64,000 nt of DNA from Inia geoffrensis (taxonomy: Eukaryota; Chordata; Mammalia; Artiodactyla; Iniidae): assembly GCA_036417435.1 (NCBI GenBank), contig CM070907.1:59876001-59940000 (forward strand). The letters are read 5' to 3'. Each line of letters starts with the position of its first letter. Position 1 is the stretch's first letter. This document shows positions 12,475-24,351 of this stretch, in pieces. The notes below the pieces were generated by a model, which was not told where the DNA came from, did not search any database, and saw only the letters and a list, made by a program, of their open reading frames with translations. The position numbers and the translations under genes are program-made.

Positions 12475-13285
12475 GAATCCTCTAATGGAAAATGGAACCC
12501 TCTTGCACTGTTGGTGGGACTGTAAATTGATACAGCCACTATGGAGAACAGTATGGAGATTCCTTAAAAAACTAAAAATAGAACTACCATGTGACCCAGC
12601 AATCCCACTACTGGGCATATACCCTGAGAAAACCATAATTCAAAAAGAGTCATGTACCAAAATTTTCATTGCAGCTGTATTTACTATAGCCAGGACATGG
12701 AAGCAACCTAAATGTCCATCAACAGATGAATGGATAAAGAAGATGTGGCACATATATACAGTGGAATATTACTCAGCCATAAAAGAAACAAAATTGAGTT
12801 ATTTGTAGTGAGGTAGGTGGACTAGAGACTGTCATACAGAGTGAAGTAAATCAGAAAGAGAAAAACAAATACCATATGCTAACACATATATATGGAATCT
12901 AAAAAAAAAAAGTGTTTATTAAGAACCTAGGGGCAGGACAGGAATAAAGATGCAGATGTAGAGAATGGACTTGAGGACACAGGGAGGGGGAAGGGTAAGC
13001 TGGGATGAAGTGAGGGAGTGGCATGGACTAATATATACCACCAAATATAAAATAGGTAGCTAGTGGGAAGTAGCCACATAGCACAGGGAGATCAGCTGGG
13101 TGCTTTGTGACCACCTAGAGGGGTGGGATAGGGAGGGTGGGAGGGTGACACAAGAGGGAGGAGATATGGGAACATATGTATATGTATAACTGATTCATTT
13201 TGTTATAAAGCAGAAGCTAACACACCATTGTAAAGCAATTATACTCCAATAAAGGTGTTAAAAAAAAAAAGAATCCTCTAATGGA
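12475..13285 (+). mobile_element. 5'-truncated L1 (L1F) with perfect 15-bp target duplication
   Basis: The element body is 12490-13270. It contains the last ~105 codons of ORF2, the 3' UTR with its G-rich tract (12980-13150), an 'aataaaggtgtt' terminus and an A10 tail. It is flanked by exact copies of 'gaatcctctaatgga' at 12475-12489 and 13271-13285. This marks one target-primed reverse-transcription event. No transduced sequence lies between the L1 end and the target duplication. It resembles L1B more than L1A at diagnostic places, such as 'ccataattcaaaaagagtca'. Confidence 0.97.
12490..12811 (+). pseudogene. L1 ORF2 C-terminal fragment (in L1F)
   Basis: This is the extreme C-terminus of the L1 ORF2 protein, a Cys/Trp-rich region that follows the reverse transcriptase domain. 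Visible landmarks are the '[10 protein letters not shown]' start, '[10 protein letters not shown]', '[12 protein letters not shown]' and 'MWHIYTVEYYSAI'. Compared with L1A and L1B, one base is lost in the A-rich run near 12783. This shifts the frame and ends translation early with 'KETKLSYL'. With no endonuclease or reverse transcriptase it is a dead fragment. It starts immediately after the target duplication, so the truncation was made at insertion. Confidence 0.93.
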
Positions 13286-13329
13286 CTGATGTGTAAATGG
13301 AATTGTTCAGAAAAGGTAAACAAGAACAA

Positions 13330-13956
13330 CCAGATTAGGATCAAATGTAGAGGAATGAGGGAACCAACATTTATTGGCATATGCACACTCGTGCCCTACA
13401 TCGTCACTGAATTCTAGATTTCAGAAGCCTTCTGGACATCTCAACTTGAAGGTTCCACACACATTCCACACTGGTCATGTCTAGTATGGAGACACTATTA
13501 ACCAGATTTGTTCTGGAATGTCCTATCTCAATGACTGATTCTACTCAGTCACCCAAGCCAGAAATATGAGTCATCTTTGTTTCCTCTTTACGTGTGTCAT
13601 TAAAAATTCTCTCACCTCTTCTCGTTCACTACCATATTTTTAGTTGAGGTCCTCGTCACTTCTCTTCTGAATTACTGACGTAGTCTCCTAGTTGTTTTTC
13701 TTGTTTTCAAAATCTAGTTGCTCTCCCCTTTTAATCCACTTACTCAATTGCTGCCAGAGCAACTGTCTGAGAACCCAAATTTGATCATTTTTGTCTCCTG
13801 CTTAATATCTTTCAATGTCTCATTACAGCTTACAGGACTACTCTTAAATGGCTTAGCTTAGCATATAAGCCTTTTGTAGTTTGAACATTTTCTCATCTCT
13901 CACCATGCCCTGACAAGTATCCATTGTTTCCTATCTTCCGAAAAGCTATTCAAAGC
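13330..13956 (+). repeat. L2 LINE, left part
   Basis: Ordered L2 landmarks: a 'gactgattctactcagtcac' stretch, 'ctctcctgaattactg'-like sequence near 13660-13680, 'gctgccagagcaactgtctg', 'tcctgcttaatatctttcaa' and 'tagcatataagccttttgta'. The same L2 resumes at about 14440 after the L1G insertion. Confidence 0.75.
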
Positions 13957-14407
13957 AATTATACTCCAGTATCCTCAAGTCCCTTCTCTAGTAGGTCTGC
14001 ATCTTTATTCCCGTCTTGCCCCTAGGTTCTTCTGACCATTTTTTTTTCTTTTTTTAGATGCCATATATATGTGTTACCATTCGGTATTTGTTTTTCTCCT
14101 TCTGACTTGGACATATATACACTACCAAACATAAAATAGATAGCTAGTGGGAACCAGCCTCATAGCACAGGGAGATCAGCTCGGTGCTTTGTGACCACCT
14201 AGAGGGGTGGGATAGGGAGGGTGGGAGGGAGGGAGATGCAAGAGGGAAGAGATATGGGGACATATGTATACATATAACTGATGCACTTTGTTATAAAGCA
14301 GGAACTAACGCACCATTGTAAAGCAATTATACTCTAATAAAGATGTTAAAAATAAAAAAAAACATCAATGAATATGTTCCTGAAAAAAAAAAATTATACT
14401 CCAGTAT
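13957..14407. mobile_element. Small L1 (L1G) with 5' inversion, short 3' transduction and 16-bp target duplication
   Basis: Target copies 'aattatactccagtat' lie at 13957-13972 and 14392-14407. Directly after the left copy, 13973-14106 is L1 3'-UTR/ORF2-end sequence in minus orientation, starting at 'cctcaagtccc'. From 14107 to about 14352 the L1 3' UTR continues in plus orientation to 'aataaagatgtt' and an A-rich tail. After that tail come about 20 bases of non-L1 sequence ('catcaatgaatatgttcctg'), then a second A-run. The arrangement is that of twin-primed L1 insertion with a small 3' transduction. The target itself looks like the last ~30 bp of an earlier L1 (the second copy runs on into 'agatgttt' and an A-run at 14417-14435). 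Confidence 0.88.
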
Positions 14408-14439
14408 AGATGTTTAAAAAAAAAAAAAAAAAAAAGATA

Positions 14440-14980
14440 TGCAGTGTTTCCCTTTGCTGTTTCATGTCTCTTTGCTTTCCCTTGTTTGGAATGCGCTCCC
14501 TCCCTCCTTTTCCTTGAAAATTTCCACTTTCCCTTTAGCACAAAGCATGGGTCACCCCCTCTTCAATGCCATCCTTGACCTCTCACCCCACAGGAGTGTT
14601 CTAGATGTCCCATCTCTGTGCTATTTTAGCATGTCCTGAAACCCTCTAACACATCACATGTCACACTGTATTGCAACTACTTAATTGTCTGCTACTCATT
14701 CTCTTTCAGAAGAGGTTGATTTTTACCAGACACTCTATGGATGGCTCCGTGATGTCCTCAGGATAAAATTTTTAAAGAAATCTTAGCATCACATACGAAG
14801 TCCTTTATAATCATTCTCCTAACTTTCTAGCATCATTTCCTCATAAACTTCCCCACTTCACCCCCTATTTGCTAAGTCCAGTGAAACATTTGCAGTTCCC
14901 CAAACAGCGAGTGTCTTAACATACTTTCTTAACTCTCCCAGGGACACCATTTTCTGGTCCTCTCCACTTGGTTTTTAAGA
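14440..14980 (+). repeat. L2 LINE, right part
   Basis: Resumes the L2 interrupted by L1G: 'ctttcccttgtttggaatgc', 'cctccttttccttgaaaatt', 'gccatccttgacctctcacc' and the 'gtcacactgtattgcaacta' 3' phrase. A further decayed L2-like stretch ('gaagtcctttataatcattc') is at 14797-14960. Confidence 0.75.
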
Positions 14981-15174
14981 TTACACTCAATGGCCTACCA
15001 AGAGTCTCTTCCTCCCCTGTACTCCAAACCAACCCCCTCCCCCAACCATGGTTCTCATTCTACTGTAGAGACATCATCAGTCTCCCTGTCTGGCGCAGTG
15101 AGCTTGAAGGGACTCCTGGGAGGAACCAGCTGTTTTGAGCTCAGGATTCCCGGCACCAATTCCCAGCACTACTG

Positions 15175-15385
15175 GCCAGAGAGCCCAGTGGTTAAAGCTC
15201 TAAGCCATAGGCTTTGGAGTTCAACAACCTCCAAGTTCTTCTACGGCACTTTCTAATCATGCGATCTTAGTAGATAATTGCGATAAAAATGTGTATCACA
15301 TGCGTTTTTCAAGAATAAAACACATATGGTGTACCAAGGCATGATTCCTGCACCTGGCACATAGTAAGCCCCAACCAAACGATAG
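15175..15385 (+). repeat. MIR SINE
   Basis: Nearly the full MIR order is visible: 'gtggttaaagctctaagcca', 'ggctttggagttcaaca', a decayed middle, and the 'cctggcacatagtaagcccc' 3' end. Confidence 0.8.
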
Positions 15386-16303
15386 AGTGAGTTATGACAG
15401 GCATTCAGTTACATCACTGGATTAATGAAAGATTGAGTGAGTTGCAAGGACAGTGAATGGATAGCTGTGTGTGCAAGTCCAGAAAACAGGGTGAAAGATA
15501 TTCCAGGTGAGAAAAACACATGAAGGAGTGACAGCATGTCACACAGAGAGGTAGATATGTCTGGAGAAGATGAATGAAATGTGGAGTAAGAAATGATCAT
15601 GAATGCATGATACTGATGACAGCCTCACCTTACTCTACAGTGCAGGCTGGGCGCTGGACCACACTAGGGGTCTGGATGAACCCCCAAGCTTATTGATACT
15701 AAGAATTCAAATGCTCATTCACAATTCTACCAGGTTATTTTTTTCTGATCACTCCAAAATTATCTGCTCCTCCATCTTTCTTCTCCTTTTACTTTCCACT
15801 GCAGTCCCAGAAGGACAATCTAATGGATTCACTGGGTTCCCATGGTTATAGTTACCTCTTCCTCACTCCCCTGACTGCAGTGGCACTTCACATACCCTCC
15901 ATGGGGTAGACAGACAAAAAGGTAGTTAAGTGGCAAGATGCTGTTTTGCTGAGGTGGTGTCTAAGGAAGTGATGCTCCTGGTCATCTTACATTTGTACCT
16001 TGAATGGCATTTTTGTACTTTTCTTTTTCAAAAGAAGAAGAAAAAAATTCAGCAGGCTTGGAAGATCCTTATTCAGCTACTGGGCATCTCCAGGGCCAAT
16101 CACTTGGGTATATTTTTCTCTTCCTCCTCTTCCACCAACTTTTTTTTCTGTCCGTCATGTAGTTTCATCCTTTATAAATTAATAGGATTTGCTTTGCTAT
16201 CAATCACCTGCTGTTTTTGGAGTTCTGTAGACCTGTCTCTCCTGTTTTTCACTGTTATATCAGAATTATAGAAGTTAGAAGTGGAGCACAATATCACAAC
16301 CCA
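15386..16303. other. Unassigned DNA
   Basis: No gene or named repeat recognised. The plus-strand frames at 15930-16271 and 16000-16182 arise from pyrimidine-rich sequence and are not supported as coding. Confidence 0.5.
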
Positions 16304-16320
16304 ACACACACACACACACA
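16304..16320 (+). repeat. (CA)n microsatellite
   Basis: About eight CA units, followed by a degenerate CA-rich stretch to about 16375. Confidence 0.9.
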
Positions 16321-16884
16321 TTCACACAGAGGTGCACACATGCACGCATAAGGGTGCTCAAACCTGTACGCACATCCAGAATCTATTGTTAGTTTGAAAT
16401 ACTGACCTTAGGGAAAAGCTGGAAATGGATTGAAATAACGTAGTAGCCAATCCAGCCCACACAGAGTACATGAAGGAGCTATGAAAAATGAATTGTCTTT
16501 TTCCCATTTCTTATACACTGGACCACGTGGAGGATGACAAAGAATTTGTATCATGACCTCATCCTCCTCTACTGCTTGGGAGATGCCAAGTCAGCTCCTT
16601 CCTCAGAGTGGTTTGAATCAGTTGAAGAAAAGAAAGCTATTTTTCCAAGAATAAAGGCATGAAGTTTCCATGTTTCTGGAAAAACATACTTTTCATGGTC
16701 CCTGGTACTCTAGAATCCAACTTACATGAATGTCAGGATCTAATATTTTTCATACTATGTACAGTTTTTTGTATATTTGTTCACCTCTCCACCCCACACT
16801 GTGAATTCTCTGCAGACAAGCTGATTTTATCATTATTTTCTTTAATTTATCAAAGAATTGCATTTTATGTACAATGAGACAGGC

Positions 16885-17070
16885 ACTACACCAAGTGCTT
16901 TCTAAATATTAAAACTCATTTAATCCTCATAACAGCCCTATGATTTAGTGACTTCTATTATCTCTCTTTTTCAGATTAGGAACCTGAGACTCACAGAGAT
17001 TAAGTAATTTCCCCAGGGTCATAAGCTAATAAAAGAAGATGGGAATGGAAACTAGATGGTGAGGATCCAT
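16885..17070 (-). repeat. MIR, antisense
   Basis: Reversed MIR landmarks: 'actcatttaatcctcataac', 'agccctatgatttagtgact', 'gattaggaacctgagactca', 'gtaatttccccagggtcata'. Confidence 0.8.
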
Positions 17071-17129
17071 GGCCTCTGCTTTGAAGAAATTTCTTTTGCA
17101 GCCTTTAATGATTATCACTTATACCCTAA

Positions 17130-17385
17130 GGCTAGCACAAGATTTGCACATATTAGGTGCTCAATAAGCGTTCATGGAATGAATAATGTATTTGACCTGA
17201 TTTTTAATTTTCTGATTTAAATGTTTACATGTTTACTGTGTGTCTCCCACTAATCTATGAGCTCTCAGAGGGGAGGAATCTTGTCTGACTTACAGCTATA
17301 TCTCAACTTCTGAAATTGTGCCTGGAAAATTACTCAACAACTATCTGTTCAACGAATGGATGAACGAATGAGTCAGTGATCTTCA
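17130..17385 (+). repeat. L2 3'-end fragments
   Basis: Two consecutive L2 3' ends: 'tattaggtgctcaataagcg' at about 17152, and a second with 'gctctcagaggggaggaatc', 'ttgtgcctggaaaattactc' and 'gaatggatgaacgaatga'. Confidence 0.65.
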
Positions 17386-17434
17386 TATCAAAAAGACAAA
17401 CTTCCACAGACAGAAACTATGCCATCATACGCTT

Positions 17435-17945
17435 TTGTACTGGTTTTCTATTGCTGCCATAACAAATTAACAAAAACTTAGTGGCTTAAGAAAGAAATAT
17501 CTTACAGTTCTGAGTGTTAGAAGTATGACATGGGTCTCACTGGACTCAAATCAAAAAGCTGGCAGGGCTGTGTAGCTTTCTGGAGGCCTAGGGGAAACCT
17601 GTTTCCATGCTCTTCACAGCTTCTAGAGGCCACCCATTGGCTTGGATCATGGCCCACCGCAATCTTCAAACCTGGCAACACTGCCTTTCTCCACCTACTT
17701 CTAGAGTCACATCTTCCTCTGGCTAATTCTCCTCTTCTGCCTCTCTTTTCCACTTTTAAGGACACTTATGATTACATTGGGCCCATTTGATAATCCAGGA
17801 TAGTTATTTTAAGATCAGCTGATTAGCAACCATAATTCCATCTGCCATCTAAATTCCTTTTCATCATTCAAACTAACATTTTTATACATTAGAGGGATCA
17901 GGACATGGACATCTTTAGATGGACATTAATTCTGCTTTCCATACC
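17435..17945 (-). mobile_element. MLT1-like MaLR LTR, antisense
   Basis: Starts with 'ttctattgctgccataacaa', the reverse of the 3' end of MLT1/MaLR LTRs. It continues with 'ttagtggcttaaga', 'cttacagttctgagtgt' and 'ctgattagcaaccataattc', and ends near 'ttctgctttccatacc'. A second copy of the same family and orientation is at 61655-62085. No internal retroviral region adjoins it, so it is probably a solo LTR. The family name is a best guess among MaLR LTRs. Confidence 0.65.
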
Positions 17946-18394
17946 TTTCCTCCTTTACAAATTTCTCTGATCCAAATGTCTATCCCTACACTTCAGCTAC
18001 AGATAAATCTCTCTCCTTAATTTTTTAACCTCTGCATGGTACTGATCTCTTTCCAACTTGTATTATACACATAGTCATACATATCTTATCCCCCAATAAC
18101 AAAATAGGGCTTTTGCAGGAAGACACACACAACTCCATATGTCACAGAATTTAACACAGTAAGAATTTTATACACAGACTTACCAGTGTTTATCTATAGA
18201 GGAACATCATACAGTTCAGTTCTTTCAGCCACAATTTCTAAAAGATAAAGCTGAGTATGTATTAGGTGCTAAGTGGAAAAAACAGTTGAAGGCAGAGAGA
18301 CAAGGACACAAAGATAGGGTAAGAGGGATACGTGTAACAGATAAAAAGTGTTGTGACAACAACAAAAACAACAAGGATAATTTGTACAGATGCC

Positions 18395-18670
18395 ACTTAC
18401 TGTGCCGAGCTCTGCACTAAGACATTTAATTGCAATATCTCATTTAAATTACATAAACAGTGAGGTAGATCAGCCTTAGTATATAGATTATCAAACTGAA
18501 GCTCAGAAAACTTAAATAAAGGACCAAGAAGTGTACTTTGTATAAATATATAATTTCTACAAAAAATATTTTATACTCATTTTATATCTGAATAAACTAA
18601 AATTCAGAAAAGTTGAAGGCCACACCCACTTCTAGTGTCAGATCCAGAATTAGAAGGTAGGTATTCCTGG
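18395..18670 (-). repeat. MIR fragments, antisense
   Basis: Two reversed MIR-like stretches in a row: 'ctgcactaagacatttaatt' with 'gattatcaaactgaagctca', then 'tatctgaataaactaaaatt' with 'gtcagatccagaattagaag'. These may be one MIR broken by an insertion or two separate copies. Confidence 0.55.
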
Positions 18671-18963
18671 CACAAAAGAGTATTCAATCTCCCTCAGAGC
18701 TTTAGAGAATGCTTAGAAAGACTATTCTTGACATAAAGATGCATTAAAAAATGGGAGACCTTAAATGATCGAACTTATTTAGTTTGTAAATTCTGACAAG
18801 TTTATGACAAAAATGAATAACAACAGCTGTATCCTAACTTTATTGGGAAAATTTGTTTATTATTAACAATCTATCTGAAGAAAATATGTGATCATGTTCT
18901 ACATGATCCCTGAAGAAACTGGTTTACAAAACAAATTAAGTAATCAATGTATCAATAAATCAG

Positions 18964-19015
18964 TGTGTGTATATATATATATATGCACACATATATGTGT
19001 ATGTGTAAACAAATA
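18964..19015 (+). repeat. TA/TG-rich microsatellite
   Basis: Alternating 'tatatatatata' and 'catatatgtgtatgtgt' dinucleotide tract. Confidence 0.85.
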
Positions 19016-19034
19016 TATAGGTTTTTTATCTCAA

Positions 19035-19465
19035 TAAAGATGTTATTGAGATAACAGCTTTATTTAGATATAATTCATATATTATAAAATCCACTGTTTT
19101 AAAGTGTACAATTCAATGTTTTTCAGTATGTTCACTAGTTTTGCAACCATCATCGCTAATTTTGAAAAACTTTTATTATCCCAAAAGAGACTCCATGCTC
19201 ATTATCAATCACTCCTCATTGCCTGCCCAAATCGTCACTTTCCCCACCCCATCCAAGCCATAAGCATCCACTAATCTAACATCTGTCTAAATATGCCTGG
19301 CCTGGATATTTCTAATGAATGAAATCCTACAATATGTGGTCTTTGAAGCTGAATTTTTCACATTCAATAATGTTTTCAAGGTCCATCCATGTTGTCTCAT
19401 GTATCAGTACTTCATTCTCTTTTATGGCCAAAAAATATTTCATTGTATGAATATTTCATTATGTG
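19035..19465 (-). mobile_element. Old L1 (L1M-type) 3' region, antisense
   Basis: Plus-strand phrases are the reverse of an L1M 3' region: 'agatataattcatatattat', 'aaagtgtacaattcaatgtt', 'gcaaccatcatcgctaattt', 'atcctacaatatgtggtctt', 'tttcaaggtccatccatgtt' and 'tatttcattgtatgaata'. Highly decayed and non-coding. Confidence 0.75.
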
Positions 19466-19586
19466 AAAAAGGGAGGGTAAGGGAAAGGAGAACGGAAAAT
19501 GAGAGAAAGGGAAAGGAGATGAGGGGAGGTAAGAGAAGAAGATGGAGGGAGGGAGGGAGGAAAGCAGGGAGGGAAGGAGGGAGGGG
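19466..19586 (+). repeat. Polypurine (GA-rich) tract
   Basis: About 120 bases almost free of C and T on the plus strand, made of irregular ggga/gaag units and containing a 'gggagggagggagg' block. It is not a regular microsatellite except near 19548-19585. The plus-strand frame at 19315-19590 ends in Arg/Gly/Glu repeats only because of this tract. Confidence 0.9.
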
Positions 19587-20164
19587 TTAGTTCATGGGAA
19601 AGAGGCGATATAAGATGTGGTTATAGATATGGGTGAATGAGGCAAGTGACTAAAATAGAGAAGGTTAGCCTTGAATAGGTGCAGAGAAAGAGCTCATCTA
19701 ACTGGAGGAAAAGAGACAAGAATTGCTATGGAAGCAAGATATGTTGGCAGCAGAGGGAATTTAGTGGAATATCAACTGCTTGGTTCTTAATTTTCTTAAT
19801 GAGATACATATAAAAGAATCAAAACTTACTCAATTTGGCAAGTGTGTATTGTTCACTTATGCCATATCTAGGTCCATCTGAAGCATCATGAAGGATACCT
19901 AAGAAGTGAAGGCTCTAGCCCATGATGTTTAACAGCATGCAGAGTCATTAAGCTTGTTTTATTTTTCCCTGAAAAATTAGTACTTTAGGAATTTTATATA
20001 ATCAGAAATTTAGGCTTGGAGTCTAACTTTCCCTTATACATGCTTGTGTTCCCTTCTACAGCATGCTTAGCAAGTGGGTTTTCAATTTCTGCTTGAATAT
20101 TCTTGGGGATGAGCAACTCTCTCCCTCATAGGACAACTATTACAAGTGCTGAGGGAACAGGTTT

Positions 20165-20390
20165 GAAGCCATATATTATCTGAGTTCAAACACTGTTTCA
20201 ACCACTTGAAAGCTATGTGACCTTGGGAACCTTTCTATGCTTAGTTTTCTCATCTGTGAAGCAGAAATAATGAATATACTAACTCAGAGGACTGTTGTGA
20301 GGATTCAAAAAGTTAATATGTGTGAAGAGTTTAGAATACCCTGACATATATTGTGTGCTTGGTAAATGACAGCTCTAGCTATACAATAGT
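20165..20390 (+). repeat. MIR SINE
   Basis: Ordered landmarks: 'gagttcaaacactgtttcaa', 'agctatgtgaccttgggaac', 'tagttttctcatctgtgaag', 'gttgtgaggattcaaaaagt' and a decayed 'tgtgcttggtaaatgacagc' 3' end. Confidence 0.85.
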
Positions 20391-21915
20391 ATAATCTATC
20401 TTCAAATTCTTTCTGATACAGAGCAAAATTCTGATCTTTGTGGCATCTATCCATAGGTTCTAGTTCCAACTCTTCCTTCCTTGGCCCTATAGATCTAAAA
20501 TTTCTGTTTCATATGCACGTATGAAATCTAAGAATCATGTGGTTTCCTCTAAACTAGAAAACCCTACTCCCCAACACTGACTTGGTTAAATTAGTTTATA
20601 CTATTCATTTTTATATCTTTCAAGTAACACTATAGCATTCTTGAACAAAATATTTTAATAGCTGCAGAGTATTTATATCATGTAGTTTTACTCTAATTTG
20701 TGTAGTACTTTTTCTTTTTGGAAACATATTTCTTCACTTTTATTATAAATAAAGTCATTATTTAAAAGTTTGGCTGCATTTCTGATCATTTTATTAGACC
20801 CAATTGCTATGAACAAAATTATTGTCTAGAAAGGATACAAAATGATTTTCTATCCTGCCATCACATTCTCACACAGAATGAGTTTTCCTACTTCTCTCTT
20901 TACTTGAGGACATTTTTAAATGATACTTTTTATGTCTTTAACTTATGTATTTAAAAAATTGACCAAATTTCTTAGTAGGGTTCTTCTCAGAGCTTCAATA
21001 TGTACATTAGAAATATTAAAAGGGAGAGTGTTATAGTCACTGTGTCCCAGTGTAGTTGCCCATGAAACTTTCTTTTCTATATGTGGAACATATTTCAAGT
21101 AATGTATTAGAGTACTGAAATAATTCTCCCAGGGCAAACAGCAGAAAAGAAGGATTCCCTTTCTTTGTTCCTTTTTTATTTCTAGGTGTGGCACCATTTC
21201 CTAGAGAGCACCCAGGTAAAATTTTAAGTTGTAAACCAAAAAATGACACTTCCTGCAAGATAATGAAAACAAAACAATTTAACACTTCAGAAAAAAAAAA
21301 AAAAAGGTGGGAGGAATTTAACAGAAGATCTACCCTAATAAACACTTAAGAAAGTAAAAATTAACATATTCTGGAACAGTTACATCTTCATTAAATGTTT
21401 TCCACAGATCCCATGGGAACCTGACAGCCTAAAAATATTAATAACTAGAAAACACAGGAATATCTGACTAGAATATAACAAAATTTTAATGAAGACATTA
21501 AGATTACTGCAATTAAATGGTCTCTGTAATCATCTCTCTAGAACTGAAGAAGAAATCTTATATATGAGACTATATTCTGAATAATCACAGATAAATGAAA
21601 CGGAATTTATGAAAAAATAGAACAGGCCAGGCTAACTTTTAAGTTTAGTCACTATTATTGCGGTTATGATATTGGGCAACACAGATATCGGTCTTTTTCT
21701 CCTCCTTCTATATTTATCTTATTTCTAGGGCATCAATCAGCCCTGATCTCTGCCCTTGTCCCCTCAAGCTGATAGGGCTATGTTTTCCTGCTGCCATTAT
21801 CAAGAGACTGTGTATTACTCGGGGGGAAAAAAAGTCACAAACTCATAGTTCTTAACTGTTGCTGAGGTTTACCAATAGTAAACTCTTTTCCTGGTTCCAT
21901 CTGCTTTTTGATGTT
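20391..21915. other. Unassigned AT-rich DNA
   Basis: No gene and no repeat I can name with confidence. An A-run at 21291-21305 could be a small retroposon tail. Minus-strand frames at 20943-21197 and 21037-21345 overlap in different frames and have no coding signal. Confidence 0.5.
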
Positions 21916-21919
21916 CCAG

Positions 21920-22165
21920 TGATTTTAATTTTTTTTGTTATTGAAATATAGTTGATTTACAATATTATATTAGTTTCAGGAGTACAGCAAAGAGATTCAG
22001 ATATATATATATATTTTCAGATTATTTTCCATTATAGCTTATTACAAGATGTTGAATATAGTTTCCTGTGCTATATAGTGAATCCTTTTTGTTTACCTGT
22101 TTTATATATAGTAATATGTATCTGTTAATCCTATACTCCTAATTTATCCTCTTACCTCCCTTTTC
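21920..22165 (-). mobile_element. L1 3'-UTR fragment (L1MA-like), antisense
   Basis: Reverse complement of the L1 3' terminus seen in plus orientation at 61265-61400: 'gttgatttacaatattatat', 'tttcaggagtacagcaaaga', 'aagatgttgaatatagtttc', 'ctgtgctatatagtgaatcc'. Confidence 0.8.
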
Positions 22166-22304
22166 TTGCAGCAAATAAATGTATGGACATGCTAGAAAGT
22201 GGTGAACTAGCACCATGAGTTAAGAGGGTTTGGTCATCAATTAGTGTGTTTTACAGAGGATATGGAGATAGATGGTTAACTGAATAAGTTACTTAAGTGG
22301 AGGT

Positions 22305-22445
22305 CCATTAAGAGAGTGCCCATTTTATTACCCCCTCCATTTTTTTCTGAAGAATATGAGGCTGAGAAAGAGTGATAATTTCCCCAAGTTCATACAACTG
22401 GTGTGTGCCAACCTGTCATTGAAACCCATGTCCTCTTTCTGATCC
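22305..22445 (-). repeat. MIR fragment, antisense
   Basis: 'ccattttattaccccctcca', 'gaatatgaggctgagaaaga', 'ataatttccccaagttcata' and 'tgaaacccatgtcctctttc' are reversed MIR motifs. Confidence 0.65.
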
Positions 22446-23336
22446 TGAACTTTTTATATATATTATATTTTCTTGATAGACTATTTTGTGCTCTGTGTCT
22501 CTCTGGGGGTACAACATACTTTTTTTCTAAGTCACCATAGAAAACATGCCTGAGAAAAACTCAAAAGGTATTTTTTTTTAATCTCTGGTGTTCAGTTAGT
22601 CAGCAAATTGTTGAAGTTCAATCTATGGCAGATTAGGTAAAAAGTGCACCAGGGACCCTTGTAATACAGCTGAAAATTGCATCTACCTGCATGAAGTAGT
22701 TGACTGAATGACAATTTTTCAACATAACCTAGTTAAACCAAAATCAAACCTTACAGGCATTGCCCTTTCTATTTCTTTTGCTATACTGAAAGCCAGCCAA
22801 GTCATTCATTTCTTCTTGTCTACTTCAACATGTTTCTAAATTGCTAAACATACACTGCATTTGGCTAAATAATTATACAAATTTTACTTTGGAAAATATA
22901 ATACCAGCAAAATAATTCTCCTGAGTTATAAACTTTGCATTCATCTCTAAAATCTATAATACTAAAAGGGTATACACTGCTATCTATCTAAATATCGGTA
23001 TATTAAAACGTTTACGTTGTTTTTGTACAATGACTATGGAGACTTGTAATGACACATAAGATTCATAGCTCTCTTCAACCAAATTTTTGCATTCTGAAAA
23101 TTTTCACTCATAGTAAATTCACTCATATTTCATTCATAAATTCTTAAAATTAGAAATATTTCAGATACAAATTAGTCCATTGGTTTCCAGCGTTGTAGTC
23201 CCATATTTCTAGTGATCCTTTGTTAGTACTAGTATTCTGGAAGTGATTTTCAAATTAAGAAATCATGAAAGTAGTATATTTACTTCATCTAAAGTCCATA
23301 AGTTAAAAAAAAATCAAGGTAAATTTATATTAACTT
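22446..23336. other. Unassigned AT-rich DNA
   Basis: No gene or recognised repeat is visible in this stretch. Confidence 0.5.
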
Positions 23337-23671
23337 ACAGTGGCAGGACTTGTGGTGCAGTGGTTAAGAATCTGCCTGTCAGTGCAGGGGACACAAGTTC
23401 AATCCTTGGTCTGGGAAGATCCCACATGCTGCAGAGCAACTAAGCCTGTGTGCCACAACTAGTGAGCCCGCATGCCACAACTACTGAAGCCTGCACGCCT
23501 AGAGCCCATGCTCCGCAACAAGAGAAGCCACTGCAGTGGGAAGCCCATGCACCACAACGAACAGTAGCCCCTGCTCACCGCAACTAGAGAAAGCCCAAGC
23601 GCAGTAACAAAGACTCAATACAGCCAAGATAGATAAATAAATAAATTTTAAAAATTAAAAAAACAGTGGCA
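23337..23671 (+). mobile_element. Older, longer CHR-type SINE with 9-bp target duplication
   Basis: The body (23346-23662) starts with 'ggacttgtggtgcagtggtt', a mutated tRNA-like head. It has a 'agttcaatccttggtctggg' B-box region and a long 3' part with repeated 'ccacaactactgaagcc'-type phrases, ending in a 'ataaataaataaatttt' A-rich tail. It is flanked by 'acagtggca' at 23337-23345 and 23663-23671. It is longer (~317 bp) and more decayed than the ~200-bp copies elsewhere in the window, so it belongs to an older CHR subfamily. Confidence 0.9.
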
Positions 23672-24351
23672 ATATGTAAAAATTTATGCTATGGTTGATA
23701 TAAATGTAAATAATTACTAATTAATATATTTCATCTTACAGGAATATTCTTTCAAAATATGGGGTTGGAAAAGTAATAAAAATGTTAAGAGATACTGATC
23801 TAAACTCCTCATATCACCATTAATTTTATAGATACAAACACTAAGACAATGACAGCTGTGCCTTTTCCAAGATTAAAAAAAAAAAAAGGCAGTTCAAAAA
23901 CTGGAGGTGCCTGTATCTGACATATTTACCTGCATCTGTAATTGATTGACAGCAATTACTTTCCATAGGTACTCAAAAACTCACAAGTGAGTGCTGTACC
24001 TATTAGGTGCCACGTACATGAGAAGACATAAGATTTTTGAGGCACAAATGTGCTTGCTTCCTGGTTGACATGATATGAACTGAAGTGGTGATCTACCATC
24101 ATTTAATCTAAACTAATATATTTCATGACTCATCCATCCCAACTAGTTTTAAGGATCATGTTAAGGACCATGCTATAAAAAGTCAGAACATCACTCCTGG
24201 AGGAGATGTTCACACATTTCCTGATTTACCTGGGGAGATTATTCCCTGCTTTCTTTTTTTTTGACTGCAGATATAAAGTTACTCATAGTCCATAATTTAT
24301 GGCATATTATAACCACTGTTCTCAGTATGACCTTTAAATTGTTTTTTTCTG

